Shown here: piece by piece, positions 41,918 through 53,104 of the stretch
How positions within the stretch are numbered: position 1 is the first letter of the stretch
Layout: each line of letters begins with the position of its first letter
Assembly: GCF_900698845.1 (NCBI RefSeq)
Contig: NZ_LR217692.1
Location: forward strand, 186,001 to 250,000
Origin: Buchnera aphidicola (Cinara cf. splendens/pseudotsugae 3390)
GTDB lineage: Bacteria > Pseudomonadota > Gammaproteobacteria > Enterobacterales > Enterobacteriaceae
Reading direction: 5' to 3'
Length of the DNA stretch: 64,000 nt
Program-made: the position numbers and the translations under genes
Notes under the pieces: model-generated
Told to the model about the DNA's origin: nothing
Databases searched by the model: none
Seen by the model: only the letters and a program-made list of their open reading frames with translations

Positions 41918-44029
41918 TTATTCTGATTTAATAACATTACTTAATTTATTTTTTAGGATATTAATTAAAAAATTTTTAATCCATAATAGAATATCTAATT
42001 CCTTATTAAATGACTGATAATAATATAACTTATTAGTAATTAATTTCCAATTATTCGGATCTTTAATAATTTTTTTACATATCCAGTTAATATTTAAAAT
42101 ATTTTGTTTTCTAAAAGAAAGACACACCTTTTTTTTAGAACATTGAATTTTTTTTATTCCTATTTCACCAGAAAGAATTTTTACTTTTTTTAATAAAAAA
42201 AAATTTTTTACACATCTCGGTAATGTTCCAAGTAAACTGTATAATTTTTTTTTAAGATTATGTAATTCTCCATTATTATTAATACGTGAAACCTTTTTAT
42301 AAAAAAATAATCTAAGATTTACATCATTTATATAGTTTTCAGGAAAAATAGCTGATATATGTAATTGAATATCTACATTTTTATTACTAGAATTTAATTC
42401 ATTAAGAGCAGTTTTATTTTTACTTTTTTTAATTTCATTAATAGCCTTACTTAAAAATTTTTTATATAATTTAATTCCAATGGTTTTAATATGTCCGCTT
42501 TGATTTTTTCCTAATAATTCACCTACTCCTCTAATCTCCGAATCATGTACTGATAATGTAAATCCAGAACCTAAATTTGTTAAAGATTGTATTAAGTTTA
42601 ATCTTTCTTGTGCTTTTTTGCTAGGTTTTATATTATTTGACATGAAAAAAAATGCATACGCTTGTATTTCAGATCTACCAATACGACCCCTTAATTGATG
42701 TAATTGCGATAATCCAAATTTATCAGCATGTTCTATAATTATAGTATTAACATTACTAATATGAATTCCAGTATCTATTATTGTAGTACATATAAGAATA
42801 TCAAAATCTTTATTTGAAAATTTACACATGATTTTATGTAAATCTTTTCGAGATATTTTTCCGTGACTTATTTGAATACGTGCTTCTGGAACTAATTTAG
42901 ATAAATATTTTTTTTTTTCTTCTATATTTTTTATAATATTATATATATAATATATCTGACCTCCTCTTTTTAATTCTTTAATAATGGCTTTTCGTATAGT
43001 CTGACTATTAAAATATTGAACAATTGTTTTTATAGCTAATCTTTTTTTTGGAGGTGTTGATATAATTGATAAATCTCGTATTCCCAATGAAGACATATGT
43101 AAAGTTCTAGGAATTGGAGTAGCAGTTAACGTTAGAACATCTATATTTATATATAATCCTTTTATTTTTTCTTTATGATATACACCAAAACGATGTTCTT
43201 CATCAATAATTAACAATCCTAAATTTTTCCATATTAAAGATTTTGATAAAATTTTATGAGTACCTATCAGTACGTGAATATTACCTTGTTTTATTTTTTT
43301 TTGAATATCGCGTTCTTCTGATAAAGAAGTAAAACGAGAATATGTATTAATATTATATATATATTCAGAAAACCTATCTTTAAAAGTATGATAGTGTTGT
43401 TGCGCTAGTAATGTTGTAGGAACTAATAGAGCTACTTGTTTTTTGTTATTAAGAGCTATAAAAGCAGCTCTCATAGCTATCTCAGTTTTTCCAAAACCTA
43501 CATCCCCACACAATAATCGATCCATTGGGATGGGTTTTTGCATATCATTTATAATTTCTTTAATAGATTTTTGTTGATCTTTTGTTATAAAATATGGACA
43601 TGTATTACAAAAATCATGATATTCTTGAACATTTTTTTTAAAAGAAAATCCCTTTCTTAGTAATCGATGAGATTCATTGTCAATTAATTGAATAGCTACG
43701 TCATGGATTTTTTTCTTAATCTTTTTACATTCCAGTAACCATTTTTTATTGCCTAAAGTATGTAAAGGAATGTCTGATAGTGTTGTAAGGCCATATGATT
43801 TAATTAATTCAAGAGAAGTTATAGGAACATATAATTTAGCTCGATCTGCATACATAATAACACAATATTCTGCTACTATCCCTTTAGTATTTAAAGTACA
43901 TAAACCAATATATCGACCTATACCATATTTAATATGAACCACTAATTGATTTTTTTTAAATGGTTGTTTTTTTAAAACAAATTCAGAAAAATTTTTTTTT
44001 ATTATCTTTGTTTTTATATTTTGCGCCAT
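41918..44029 (-). CDS. mfd: Transcription-repair coupling factor Mfd, N-terminally truncated
   Basis: Translocase that pushes stalled RNA polymerase. 703 residues against 1,148 in E. coli. It begins just before the RNA polymerase interaction domain (VVHIKYGIGRYIGL, residues 30-43), followed by the RecG-like ATPase: Walker A GDVGFGKT at 175-182, DEEHRFG, TATPIPRTL, HQLRGRIGRS, then the C-terminal D7 region. The UvrB-like modules that recruit UvrA (about the first 470 residues) are completely absent, with a clean ATG. Likely still displaces polymerase but cannot couple to excision repair. No remnant of the lost half is visible in 44030-44690. Confidence 0.94.
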   Translation of the reverse strand: MAQNIKTKIIKKNFSEFVLKKQPFKKNQLVVHIKYGIGRYIGLCTLNTKGIVAEYCVIMYADRAKLYVPITSLELIKSYGLTTLSDIPLHTLGNKKWLLECKKIKKKIHDVAIQLIDNESHRLLRKGFSFKKNVQEYHDFCNTCPYFITKDQQKSIKEIINDMQKPIPMDRLLCGDVGFGKTEIAMRAAFIALNNKKQVALLVPTTLLAQQHYHTFKDRFSEYIYNINTYSRFTSLSEERDIQKKIKQGNIHVLIGTHKILSKSLIWKNLGLLIIDEEHRFGVYHKEKIKGLYINIDVLTLTATPIPRTLHMSSLGIRDLSIISTPPKKRLAIKTIVQYFNSQTIRKAIIKELKRGGQIYYIYNIIKNIEEKKKYLSKLVPEARIQISHGKISRKDLHKIMCKFSNKDFDILICTTIIDTGIHISNVNTIIIEHADKFGLSQLHQLRGRIGRSEIQAYAFFFMSNNIKPSKKAQERLNLIQSLTNLGSGFTLSVHDSEIRGVGELLGKNQSGHIKTIGIKLYKKFLSKAINEIKKSKNKTALNELNSSNKNVDIQLHISAIFPENYINDVNLRLFFYKKVSRINNNGELHNLKKKLYSLLGTLPRCVKNFFLLKKVKILSGEIGIKKIQCSKKKVCLSFRKQNILNINWICKKIIKDPNNWKLITNKLYYYQSFNKELDILLWIKNFLINILKNKLSNVIKSE

Positions 44030-44653
44030 ACAATAAAATGTTCCAATATAAGATTAATAAAAAGAAAAATAATAACATTTTTATACATAATTTTACTAAA
44101 AAAATATGTATAATATATTTTCTACAATTGATTTATATATTTAAACTCTATAAATATAGAGCATAATATTATACTAAAGCAGTATAAATAAAAATAAAAA
44201 TTTTAAAATATATATATTAACATTATTTAAACATTCCGCAAATATCACACATAATATTTTTAACTATATTAAATAAAATTTATAAATATTATAAGTTATA
44301 TTTATTAATAATTTTAACATATAAATTTTATTAAAATTAAATATTTATATGTAATTATATACAAATTTTTGTGCTTTTAAAATCAAATAACACAGAGAAT
44401 AATATTCTCTTATATTAAGATGATGTTTAATAAATTAAGTATTCCATACCATGATATTGAAAATGGTTAACAAATCATTTAAAATATAGTTAAATATAAA
44501 AAATTTATGTATAAAATGTTATTTATATTATAATTATAATACTAATTAATATTATCGTTATAATTTTTTATTTAAGTGAAATATTGCAATATCAAAAACA
44601 AAAAATTTTTTCTTACACTCATTCTAAATATGTATTATTTAAAAAAATAATAT
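44030..44653. other. Divergent spacer mfd/gapA, no gene seen
   Basis: 0.66 kb A+T-rich region including the next entry. A short palindrome AGAGAAT-AAT-ATTCTCT lies at 44394-44410. No trace of the missing mfd 5' half found by eye. Confidence 0.45.
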
Positions 44654-44690
44654 TTGACATACATATTTAAATTTATCGGTATTTATTTAA
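44654..44690 (+). promoter_or_regulatory. Consensus -35 box upstream of gapA
   Basis: TTGACA at 44654-44659 is a perfect sigma70 -35. No good -10 at 16-18 bp spacing; the nearest weak candidate would place the start of transcription at or next to the ATG. No SD is visible before the gapA ATG. Confidence 0.35.
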
Positions 44691-45689
<999 letters not shown>

Positions 45690-45727
45690 TTTTATATATT
45701 TTATGAATGTATAAATGTCATATTTAT

Positions 45728-45778
45728 ATATATTCTGACAGTATTCAGTAGCATTTATTTCAATACTGTCAAATATAT
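45728..45778. terminator. Bidirectional hairpin between gapA and fldA
   Basis: 17-bp stem with a single bulged C; core TGACAGTATT/AATACTGTCA, loop of 16 nt, A/T flanks on both sides. Positioned between two convergent genes. Confidence 0.65.
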
Positions 45779-45857
45779 ATCCGTTATATATAAAACTTTC
45801 ATTCGTAATAACTGTTAAATATTTTATATAATTAAAAAAATTTACAATAATTAGAAA

Positions 45858-46379
45858 TTAATTATACAAATTATTAATTTCCAGATTAATTAATTTCAAC
45901 CAATCAGTAACGCGTTTTTTAGTTAAGTGTGGTTGATTATCTTCATCAATTGGTAATCCAAAAAAATGTGTTTTATTTTTTTGCGCTCGAGAAGCTTCAA
46001 AAAAATAATTTTTAATTGGCCAAGAACCTACAAATCTAACATTCTTTTTTTTTAAAAAATGATACATAATTCCTAGCGAATCACAAAAATATTCTGAGTA
46101 ATCTTCTTGATCACCACATCCAAACAATGCTACTATTTTTTTATTTAAATGTGTTTTTTTTAAAAATTGTAGAGATTCTTCCCAGTCGCATTGAAGTTCG
46201 CCATAATACCATGTAGATATACCGAAAAATAAAATATCAAAATTTTCCATGTTTTTTAACGGAGAAACAGCAATATCAAATATTGCAGATTTTTTAACAT
46301 TTAGTTTTTTTTGTATCATATAAGAAATTTTTTCTGTATTTCCGGTATCACTGCCGTAAAAAATACCTATGTTTTTCAT
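45858..46379 (-). CDS. fldA: Flavodoxin I
   Basis: FMN electron carrier for radical SAM and other reductive enzymes (LipA and RlmN here are candidates). 173 residues (176 in E. coli). Phosphate-binding loop GSDTGNTE, FMN stacking region STWYYGELQCDWEE, and GCGDQEDYSEYFCD are intact. Flavodoxin reductase (fpr) is not in the window. Confidence 0.96.
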   Translation of the reverse strand: MKNIGIFYGSDTGNTEKISYMIQKKLNVKKSAIFDIAVSPLKNMENFDILFFGISTWYYGELQCDWEESLQFLKKTHLNKKIVALFGCGDQEDYSEYFCDSLGIMYHFLKKKNVRFVGSWPIKNYFFEASRAQKNKTHFFGLPIDEDNQPHLTKKRVTDWLKLINLEINNLYN

Positions 46380-47844
46380 TGTGCATCCATATAAAAAAAT
46401 ATCAACAAAATTGATATTATTAACACATAAAATATATACTATATTTATATTAATGTTATTATTTTAATTTTTAAAAAATAGATAAAAAAAGAATCATTTT
46501 TTATACATATAAATAATATATTACATTTATATAATATATGATATTTTGAAGTAGTTTATACAAATATTTTGTTTATATATTTCATATAATATAGTATATT
46601 ATATTTAATAGTATATTTTTAATATTTATTTATTTTTCATGTCTTTTTAAAAAAATAAATATTAAAAATATACTAAAAAAAATATTTATATACAATATAT
46701 TTCTCTCAAAATAAAAAATAAATTTTTATAAAAAAATTAACAATAAAACTATGTTCATGTATTTAAAATTATTAAATAAAATCTAAATATAAAAAAATAA
46801 CGTTGTCGTGTAGTACGCGCAAAAAAAAATACGTCTATTCTTTCTATTATTATATCAATTTTTTCGAAATAGAAATATAATGATTAATTATCTAAATAAA
46901 AATTTAATTTTTATAAAATTAAATTTATATATTTCTATAAAAATAGATCATTTTTTTATTTAATCCATAAAATATATTAAAATTAAAAATATAATTTCAA
47001 CAAGAAAAGAGATAACCTTATTTAAAATATTTTTTATAAAAAGATATTACTATTAATAAATTTTACGTTCAAAAAAATATTATATACAATATACCAACAA
47101 TAATTGTTATATATTGTATAAAGATTTAATTTTTTATGGAAATCATTAAACTATATATTTAAAAATTACTTTTTATATACAATTTGAATTAATATTTTTA
47201 ACAATTAAAGCTATAAAAATATAAATTTTATTTAATATACATTAAAATTTAATATATTATTTTTCTGTAATAAATATTAAAAATTATATTCCATTCAAAA
47301 ATTTTTATAGATTATATATTTCATTGAATAGAACCATAAAATAAATATTTATATTAATATTTATTAATTTTCAATATCTACTTTAAATATAAGAATTTTA
47401 CTAGTATAAATGTATTCATTAAGTACATTAAAAAACAATTAATTTAAAAACTCAATCAAGTATTATAAAAAGAAAAATTTTTTAAAAAAATTTATCTAAA
47501 TTAAAATATAGAAAAATATATATTTAAAATCAATTAATATAAAATAATCAACAAAAATTATTAATAATAAATTATATTAATTAAAATTAGAAATAATTTT
47601 TTTAAAAAAAAATTAATACTATTTTTCTATCTATAATTATAAATTTTGATAATACTTTTAAAAATAAATAAAAAAAAATATGATAATATTTTGAAAAATA
47701 TATAAAATCCTTCAATTCATAAAAAATATATTTAGATATAATTAGAAATTTACTTTCAAATATTAATATATATAAATATTATTTATAATTTACCAAAAAA
47801 TTTTTCAAAATATATAAGTATTCACAAAAACAGAGCTCTTGAAT
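46380..47844. other. 1.47 kb gene-free A+T desert
   Basis: The longest non-coding stretch of the window. No ORF with recognisable homology on either strand. In Buchnera gene orders I remember, the photolyase gene phrB lies between fldA and ybgI, so this may be its eroded site, but I cannot see a convincing remnant. It contains the 23-bp inverted repeat at 46609-46675 and a short G+C-richer patch around 46799-46822. Confidence 0.6.
46609..46675. repeat. Perfect 23-bp inverted repeat
   Basis: Arms 46609-46631 and 46653-46675 are exact reverse complements over 23 bp, with a 21-nt spacer. All but one pair are A-T. May be a surviving terminator or cruciform; it lies upstream of fldA on the minus strand. 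Confidence 0.6.
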
Positions 47845-48594
47845 ATGAATAATTTTATTCTCGAAGAAATTATAAATAAAAAATTAAAAAACTATAAATA
47901 CAAAAAAGATCATGCACCTAACGGTTTACAGGTAGAAGGAAAAAATGAAATAAAAAAAATAATTACAGGAGTAACGGCCTGTAAAAATCTTTTAAAAATT
48001 GCTTTACAAAAAAATGCAGATGCAATTATTGTACATCACGGTTATTTTTGGAACAATCAAGAAAAAAAAATTTTAGGTATGGATAGACATCGTTTAAAAA
48101 TATTATTATCAAATGATATTAATCTATATAGTTGGCATTTACCTCTAGATTTACATCCTAAATTTGGTAATAATATTCAACTAGGAAACTTACTAAACAT
48201 TACTACTTATGGTTATGCACTCCCGTATGTTCTTATAGGAAAATTTAAAAAAAAACAAACTGCAACATCATTAATTCAAACCATATCAAAAAAATTAGAA
48301 AGAACCCCATTTCATTATGGTCGAACAGGACCTAAATACATTAAACGCGTCGCTTGGTGTACAGGAAAAGGGCAAAATTTTTTCAATCAATCTATAAAAT
48401 TAAAAATTGATGCATATTTAACTGGAGAAGTTTCGGAAGAGACAATTCATATAGCCGAAGAAAATAACGTGCATTTTTTCTCTTTAGGGCACCATGCTAC
48501 AGAAAAATCAGGAATTTTTTCATTAGGAACATGGTTATCTCAAAAAGATAAAAACCTGATAGTTAATTTTGTTGATGTACATAATCCAATTTAA
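47845..48594 (+). CDS. ybgI: NIF3/DUF34 family metal-binding protein YbgI
   Basis: Conserved dinuclear-metal hydrolase-like protein; E. coli YbgI is of uncertain function (GTP cyclohydrolase I type 2 homologue by annotation). 249 residues (247 in E. coli) from the ATG at 47845; a TTG two codons upstream is possible. Metal-binding residues appear in VHHGYFW, SWHLPLDLH and GHHATE; APNGLQVEG is typical. Well conserved, so probably functional. It lies 61 bp upstream of sucA. Confidence 0.94.
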   Translation: MNNFILEEIINKKLKNYKYKKDHAPNGLQVEGKNEIKKIITGVTACKNLLKIALQKNADAIIVHHGYFWNNQEKKILGMDRHRLKILLSNDINLYSWHLPLDLHPKFGNNIQLGNLLNITTYGYALPYVLIGKFKKKQTATSLIQTISKKLERTPFHYGRTGPKYIKRVAWCTGKGQNFFNQSIKLKIDAYLTGEVSEETIHIAEENNVHFFSLGHHATEKSGIFSLGTWLSQKDKNLIVNFVDVHNPI

Positions 48595-48655
48595 TAATAT
48601 ATACCATTTATTAAATTTTAATTCGTATTTAACTATATAGATATATAAAATATAT

Positions 48656-51505
48656 ATGAAAAATAAAAAAAAAATATTTTCATTATGGAATACAGGATGG
48701 TTATACTCAAACAACCAATTATTTTTAGAAAATATTTATAAAAAATTTTTATCCAATTCAAAAACACTGGATTCATGTTGGAAAAAAACATTTAATAATA
48801 TATCTAATAATAAACATATGACAAATAGTAATAACATTACTAATAAACCTAATTCTCAAATAAAAAAAAACACTTTGTATTCTTATTCTGATGTCACCTC
48901 AAAAAATTTAACACAAAAATACAAAAATGAATTATTAAAAGAAAAATTTTTAAAATTAATAAATTCTTATCGAATATATGGACATTATGTATCAAATTTA
49001 AACCCGCTGATATTTTTAAAAAAAACAAAAAATATTCCTGAATTATCTCATTTATTTCATAATATTCAATTAAAAGAACTTAATCATAAGATAAACTTCA
49101 ATTTTTTATGTTTTAGAAAAAACATTAATTCTTTTAATGAAATATATTCATTTTTCAAAAAAAAATACTGTGGTTATATTGGATTTGAATATATGCATTT
49201 AAATAATATTAAACAAAAAAAATGGTTAAAAAATTATATCGAAACTAAAAACGTTAAAAACTCTTTATCCAGCAATGAAAAAAGAAAAATATTAGAAGAT
49301 TTAATTCAATCTACTACTTTCGAAAAATTTATTCATACTAAATTTCCAGGAAATAAACGATTTTCTTTAGAAGGATGTGATATTTTAATTCCGGTATTAA
49401 AAAAAATTATAATGTTTTGTATTAAAAAAAAAACTAAAAAAATATTTTTAGGTATGGCTCATAGAGGTCGGTTAAATGTAATGCATAATGTCTTACATTA
49501 TGATGTATTAAGCATGTTTCATAAAACAACCTTGTCCTGTAAAAATCACAATGGTACTGGAGATGTGAAGTACCATATAGGATTAAAAAAAACCATCCAA
49601 AAAAACAATAAAAAAGTTGAAATTAACTTATTGGATAATCCTTCACATTTAGAAATTATAACACCTGTTGTTATTGGTTGTTGTAAATTTTTTTTAGATC
49701 AAAAATCTTCTCAATATAATCCTTTACCTATTATTATACACGGAGATGCTGCTTTTATTGGACAAGGTGTAATACAAGAAACTTTAAATATGTCTCAAGT
49801 TCCTGCATATAATGTTTTAGGTAGCGTACATATTATTATTAATAATCAAATTGCTTTTACTACATCTAAAAAAAAACATTTAAGAACTAGTTTTTATTGC
49901 ACAGATATTGCAAAGATGATTAATTCACCTATTTTCCATGTTAATGCTGATCAACCTGAACATGTTATATTTACTATTAAGTTAGCTTTAAAATTTCGAT
50001 ATTTATTTAAAAAAGATGTTTTTATTGAATTAGTATGTTATCGAAGATTAGGTCATAATGAAGTTGACGATCCATATATAACTCAGCCAAAAATGTATAA
50101 TACAATAAAAAAACATAAAAGTATTTGTATTTTGTACTCTAAAAAAATAATAAATATATTAAAAGAAAAAGATACTTCATATGAACAACTATATATACAT
50201 TTTATGCAAAAATTATATAAAAAAATACAAAACTATAATTCCAATAAAAATAATTTAAAAAAATTACATTACAATAAACATCCTAAAAAATATTTAATTA
50301 ACCAAAATCACGATTTAAATTCTTTAAAAAGAATAGCAACTGAACTCTTTACTTTACCAAAAAATTTAATTGTACATAATCAAGTAAAAAAAATTTTTTT
50401 CAATCGCACACAAATGATCAATAATAAAATTCCTTTGGACTGGGGTTCTGCAGAAAATTTAGTTTATGCTGTTTTAATGTACTATGGTGTTACATGTCGA
50501 TTAACTGGAGAGGATGTACGAAGAGGAACCTTCTGTCATAGACATGCTTCTGTTATTTGTCAACAAAAGAATACTGCATATATTCCATTACAAAATCTAT
50601 CCTCTGTCAGCGGCTCATTTTATGTCTGGGACTCAGTTTTGTCAGAAGAATCTACTTTAGCCTTTGAATACGGTTATTCAAAAGTATCCCATACTACATT
50701 AAATATATGGGAAGCTCAATTTGGTGATTTTTCTAATGGAGCTCAGATTGTTATAGATCAATTCATAACATCTAGTTTACAAAAATGGGGACATTCTTCA
50801 TCTCTAGTAATCTTACTCCCGCATGGTTATGAAGGACAAGGACCTGAACATTCATCTGGTCGATTAGAAAGATATTTACAACTATGTGCACAAAATAATA
50901 TTAAAATTTATATACCTACTACAGTATCCCAAATGTATCATATTTTATTAAAACAAGGATGTAGTATGTCTAAAATTCCTATAATTATATTTACTCCTAA
51001 ATCATTATTAAGAAATCCATTAACATTTATATTCATGAAAGAATTGTTAATAGAAAAATTTCATAAAATTTTATTTACACAATCAAATAATACATATAAT
51101 TCAATATCTTATATTATTTTTTGTTCAGGAAAAATCTATTATGAATTACTAAGTTTTTATCAAAAAAATAATATTATTGATACTGTAATAATACGCATTG
51201 AACAATTATATCCTTTCCCATATTTAAAAATAAACAAAGCTATTAAAAAATTTACTCAAGTAAAGTATTTTATATGGTGTCAAGAGGAACCAATAAATCA
51301 AGGTAGTTGGAAATATATATATTTTTATTTCAAAAAATATATTTTAATAAATTATAAATCAATTTTTTTAAAATACATTGGTCGACCAAAATTCTCTTCT
51401 ACTGCAGAAGGAAATTTAATAGATCATACAATACAACAAAAAAAAATTATAGAATCAGCATTTTCAATGTCAATGAAAAAAATAATAAGTGAAAAATATG
51501 AATAA
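48656..51505 (+). CDS. sucA: 2-oxoglutarate dehydrogenase E1 component
   Basis: Thiamine-diphosphate decarboxylase of the 2-oxoglutarate dehydrogenase complex. 949 residues (933 in E. coli). ThDP motif GDAAFIGQGVIQET, LGMAHRGRLNV, YRRLGHNEVDDP, HGYEGQGPEHSSGRLER and the C-terminal EEPINQGSW are intact. The N-terminal 90 residues and the region around 500-560 are divergent and lysine/asparagine-rich. Its stop codon overlaps the sucB start (8 bp), so translation is probably coupled. Confidence 0.97.
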   Translation: MKNKKKIFSLWNTGWLYSNNQLFLENIYKKFLSNSKTLDSCWKKTFNNISNNKHMTNSNNITNKPNSQIKKNTLYSYSDVTSKNLTQKYKNELLKEKFLKLINSYRIYGHYVSNLNPLIFLKKTKNIPELSHLFHNIQLKELNHKINFNFLCFRKNINSFNEIYSFFKKKYCGYIGFEYMHLNNIKQKKWLKNYIETKNVKNSLSSNEKRKILEDLIQSTTFEKFIHTKFPGNKRFSLEGCDILIPVLKKIIMFCIKKKTKKIFLGMAHRGRLNVMHNVLHYDVLSMFHKTTLSCKNHNGTGDVKYHIGLKKTIQKNNKKVEINLLDNPSHLEIITPVVIGCCKFFLDQKSSQYNPLPIIIHGDAAFIGQGVIQETLNMSQVPAYNVLGSVHIIINNQIAFTTSKKKHLRTSFYCTDIAKMINSPIFHVNADQPEHVIFTIKLALKFRYLFKKDVFIELVCYRRLGHNEVDDPYITQPKMYNTIKKHKSICILYSKKIINILKEKDTSYEQLYIHFMQKLYKKIQNYNSNKNNLKKLHYNKHPKKYLINQNHDLNSLKRIATELFTLPKNLIVHNQVKKIFFNRTQMINNKIPLDWGSAENLVYAVLMYYGVTCRLTGEDVRRGTFCHRHASVICQQKNTAYIPLQNLSSVSGSFYVWDSVLSEESTLAFEYGYSKVSHTTLNIWEAQFGDFSNGAQIVIDQFITSSLQKWGHSSSLVILLPHGYEGQGPEHSSGRLERYLQLCAQNNIKIYIPTTVSQMYHILLKQGCSMSKIPIIIFTPKSLLRNPLTFIFMKELLIEKFHKILFTQSNNTYNSISYIIFCSGKIYYELLSFYQKNNIIDTVIIRIEQLYPFPYLKINKAIKKFTQVKYFIWCQEEPINQGSWKYIYFYFKKYILINYKSIFLKYIGRPKFSSTAEGNLIDHTIQQKKIIESAFSMSMKKIISEKYE

Positions 51506-52709
51506 AAATATAAAAATTTTAGCTCCTGATTTACCTGAATCAGTTAATAATGCAGTAATCTTAAAGTGGCATAAACAAATAGGAAATATCGTTCAAGAAG
51601 ATGAGTTAGTAGTTGAGATTGAAACAGACAAAATTATATTAGAGGTATCATCTCCCGTTTCTGGTATTTTACACTCACAAAATATGTCTACAGGTCAGAG
51701 TATACAGTCACAGTCTATATTAGGATACATTCAGCCAATCGAAAAAAAATCAAATATATTTAATACAAAAAACTATTCAACACAAAAAAATAATGAAAGA
51801 GATTTTTTTACACCAAAAATGCGTAGATTAATAACAAATAATGAAATTAACAAGGTGATGATTAAAGGAATAAAAATAAAAAAAAAAATTACTAAGGATA
51901 ATTTTATTTTTAAAAAATCATGTATTTTAAATAAAAAAAACCAAAATAAAAAAGAAAACACAAATTTTTTATCAGAAAAAATTATAAATAATGATACATC
52001 ATCTAGAACAAGATCTTGTGATCGAATTGCAATGAATCCATTGAGAAAAAAAATATCAGAGAGATTATTATCAACTATTCAAAACACAGCTATGTTAACT
52101 ACCTTTAATGAAGTTAATATGAAACCAATTATGTTGCTCAGAAATAAATATGGTGACTATTTTAAAGAAAAAAATGGTATAAAATTAGGATATATGTCCT
52201 TTTATGTAAAAGCAGTAATACATGCATTAAAAAAATTTCCAGATATGAATGCCTCTATAGAGGGTACTGATATTATTTATCATGATTATTATGATATTAA
52301 TATTGCTGTATCTACTCCTAGAGGATTAATAACACCTGTTCTAAAATACGCTAATCATTTATCTATGTTTGAAATTGAAAAAAAAATAAAATCTTTTTCT
52401 GTTCTAGGTCAATCTGGAAAACTACAATTAAAAGATCTAGAATCTGGTACATTTACTATTACTAACGGAGGAGTTTTTGGTTCACTATTTTCTACTCCAA
52501 TTATTAATCCCCCCCAAGTAGCCATTCTAGGTATGCATCATATTAAAAATAGACCGGTAGTTATATGTAATAAAATAAAAATACTACCTATGATGTATTT
52601 AGCTATATCTTATGATCATCAATTAATTGATGGAAAACAAGCAATACAATTTTTAAATTGTATAAAAGATACTATAGAAGATTTTTCTAGAATTATAATA
52701 GACATATAA
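51498..52709 (+). CDS. sucB: Dihydrolipoyllysine succinyltransferase (E2 of 2-oxoglutarate dehydrogenase)
   Basis: Core of the complex; carries the lipoyl arm. 403 residues (405 in E. coli). N-terminal lipoyl domain with Lys45 in EIETDKIILEV. The peripheral subunit-binding domain starts normally (TPKMRRL) but the loop that is GTGVGGR in E. coli reads GIKIKKK, so E3 binding may be altered. The catalytic domain is intact: SYDHQLIDGKQA carries the His and Asp of the active site. It needs LipB and LipA for lipoylation, which makes the lipB frameshift relevant. Confidence 0.96.
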   Translation: MNKNIKILAPDLPESVNNAVILKWHKQIGNIVQEDELVVEIETDKIILEVSSPVSGILHSQNMSTGQSIQSQSILGYIQPIEKKSNIFNTKNYSTQKNNERDFFTPKMRRLITNNEINKVMIKGIKIKKKITKDNFIFKKSCILNKKNQNKKENTNFLSEKIINNDTSSRTRSCDRIAMNPLRKKISERLLSTIQNTAMLTTFNEVNMKPIMLLRNKYGDYFKEKNGIKLGYMSFYVKAVIHALKKFPDMNASIEGTDIIYHDYYDINIAVSTPRGLITPVLKYANHLSMFEIEKKIKSFSVLGQSGKLQLKDLESGTFTITNGGVFGSLFSTPIINPPQVAILGMHHIKNRPVVICNKIKILPMMYLAISYDHQLIDGKQAIQFLNCIKDTIEDFSRIIIDI

Positions 52710-52770
52710 TATTGAGATTTTATACACATAATATTTTATTATAATTATTATAATACAATAAAATCAATAT
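52709..52770 (+). terminator. Possible terminator after sucB
   Basis: ATATTGA-GA-TTTTAT (52709-52723) can pair with ATAAAATCAATAT (52758-52770), 13 bp with a 2-nt bulge and a long A/T loop. Starts at the sucB stop. Candidate only. Confidence 0.3.
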
Positions 52771-53104
52771 GTAATTAATATACTTGGAATATTTTTTATA
52801 TAATAATTAATTATTCTATTAAAATTTATATACTGTATACCAAATTAATTATACAAAGTATTAAATTTGTTTTATTAGTTTAAAAACCGATTAACCATAT
52901 TTTCTGACATATTGAATATAATATATATTACGTTCTCTTATATTATGAAAAATAAAAATATGTTGTATTGTGATTAGTATTCAGTATACAAAACTAATCA
53001 ATTTACATATTTTAACAAAAATAATACAATATTTTTATATACAGAAAAATACATATGAAATTATATTGTTCTGTGTATTGTAAAAAATAAAATTTAGGTG
53101 AGTG
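52771..53104. other. Spacer sucB/gpmA
   Basis: No gene seen. An 8-bp hairpin TGATTAGT/ACTAATCA lies at 52971-53000, possibly a second sucAB terminator or part of the gpmA leader. Confidence 0.4.

Noticed and set aside
46790-46860. Short LRVLHDN-like peptide on the minus strand resembling a photolyase N-terminal motif
   Set aside because: Only about six residues match, the frame is closed by stops nearby, and too little space remains downstream for a phrB remnant in that orientation.
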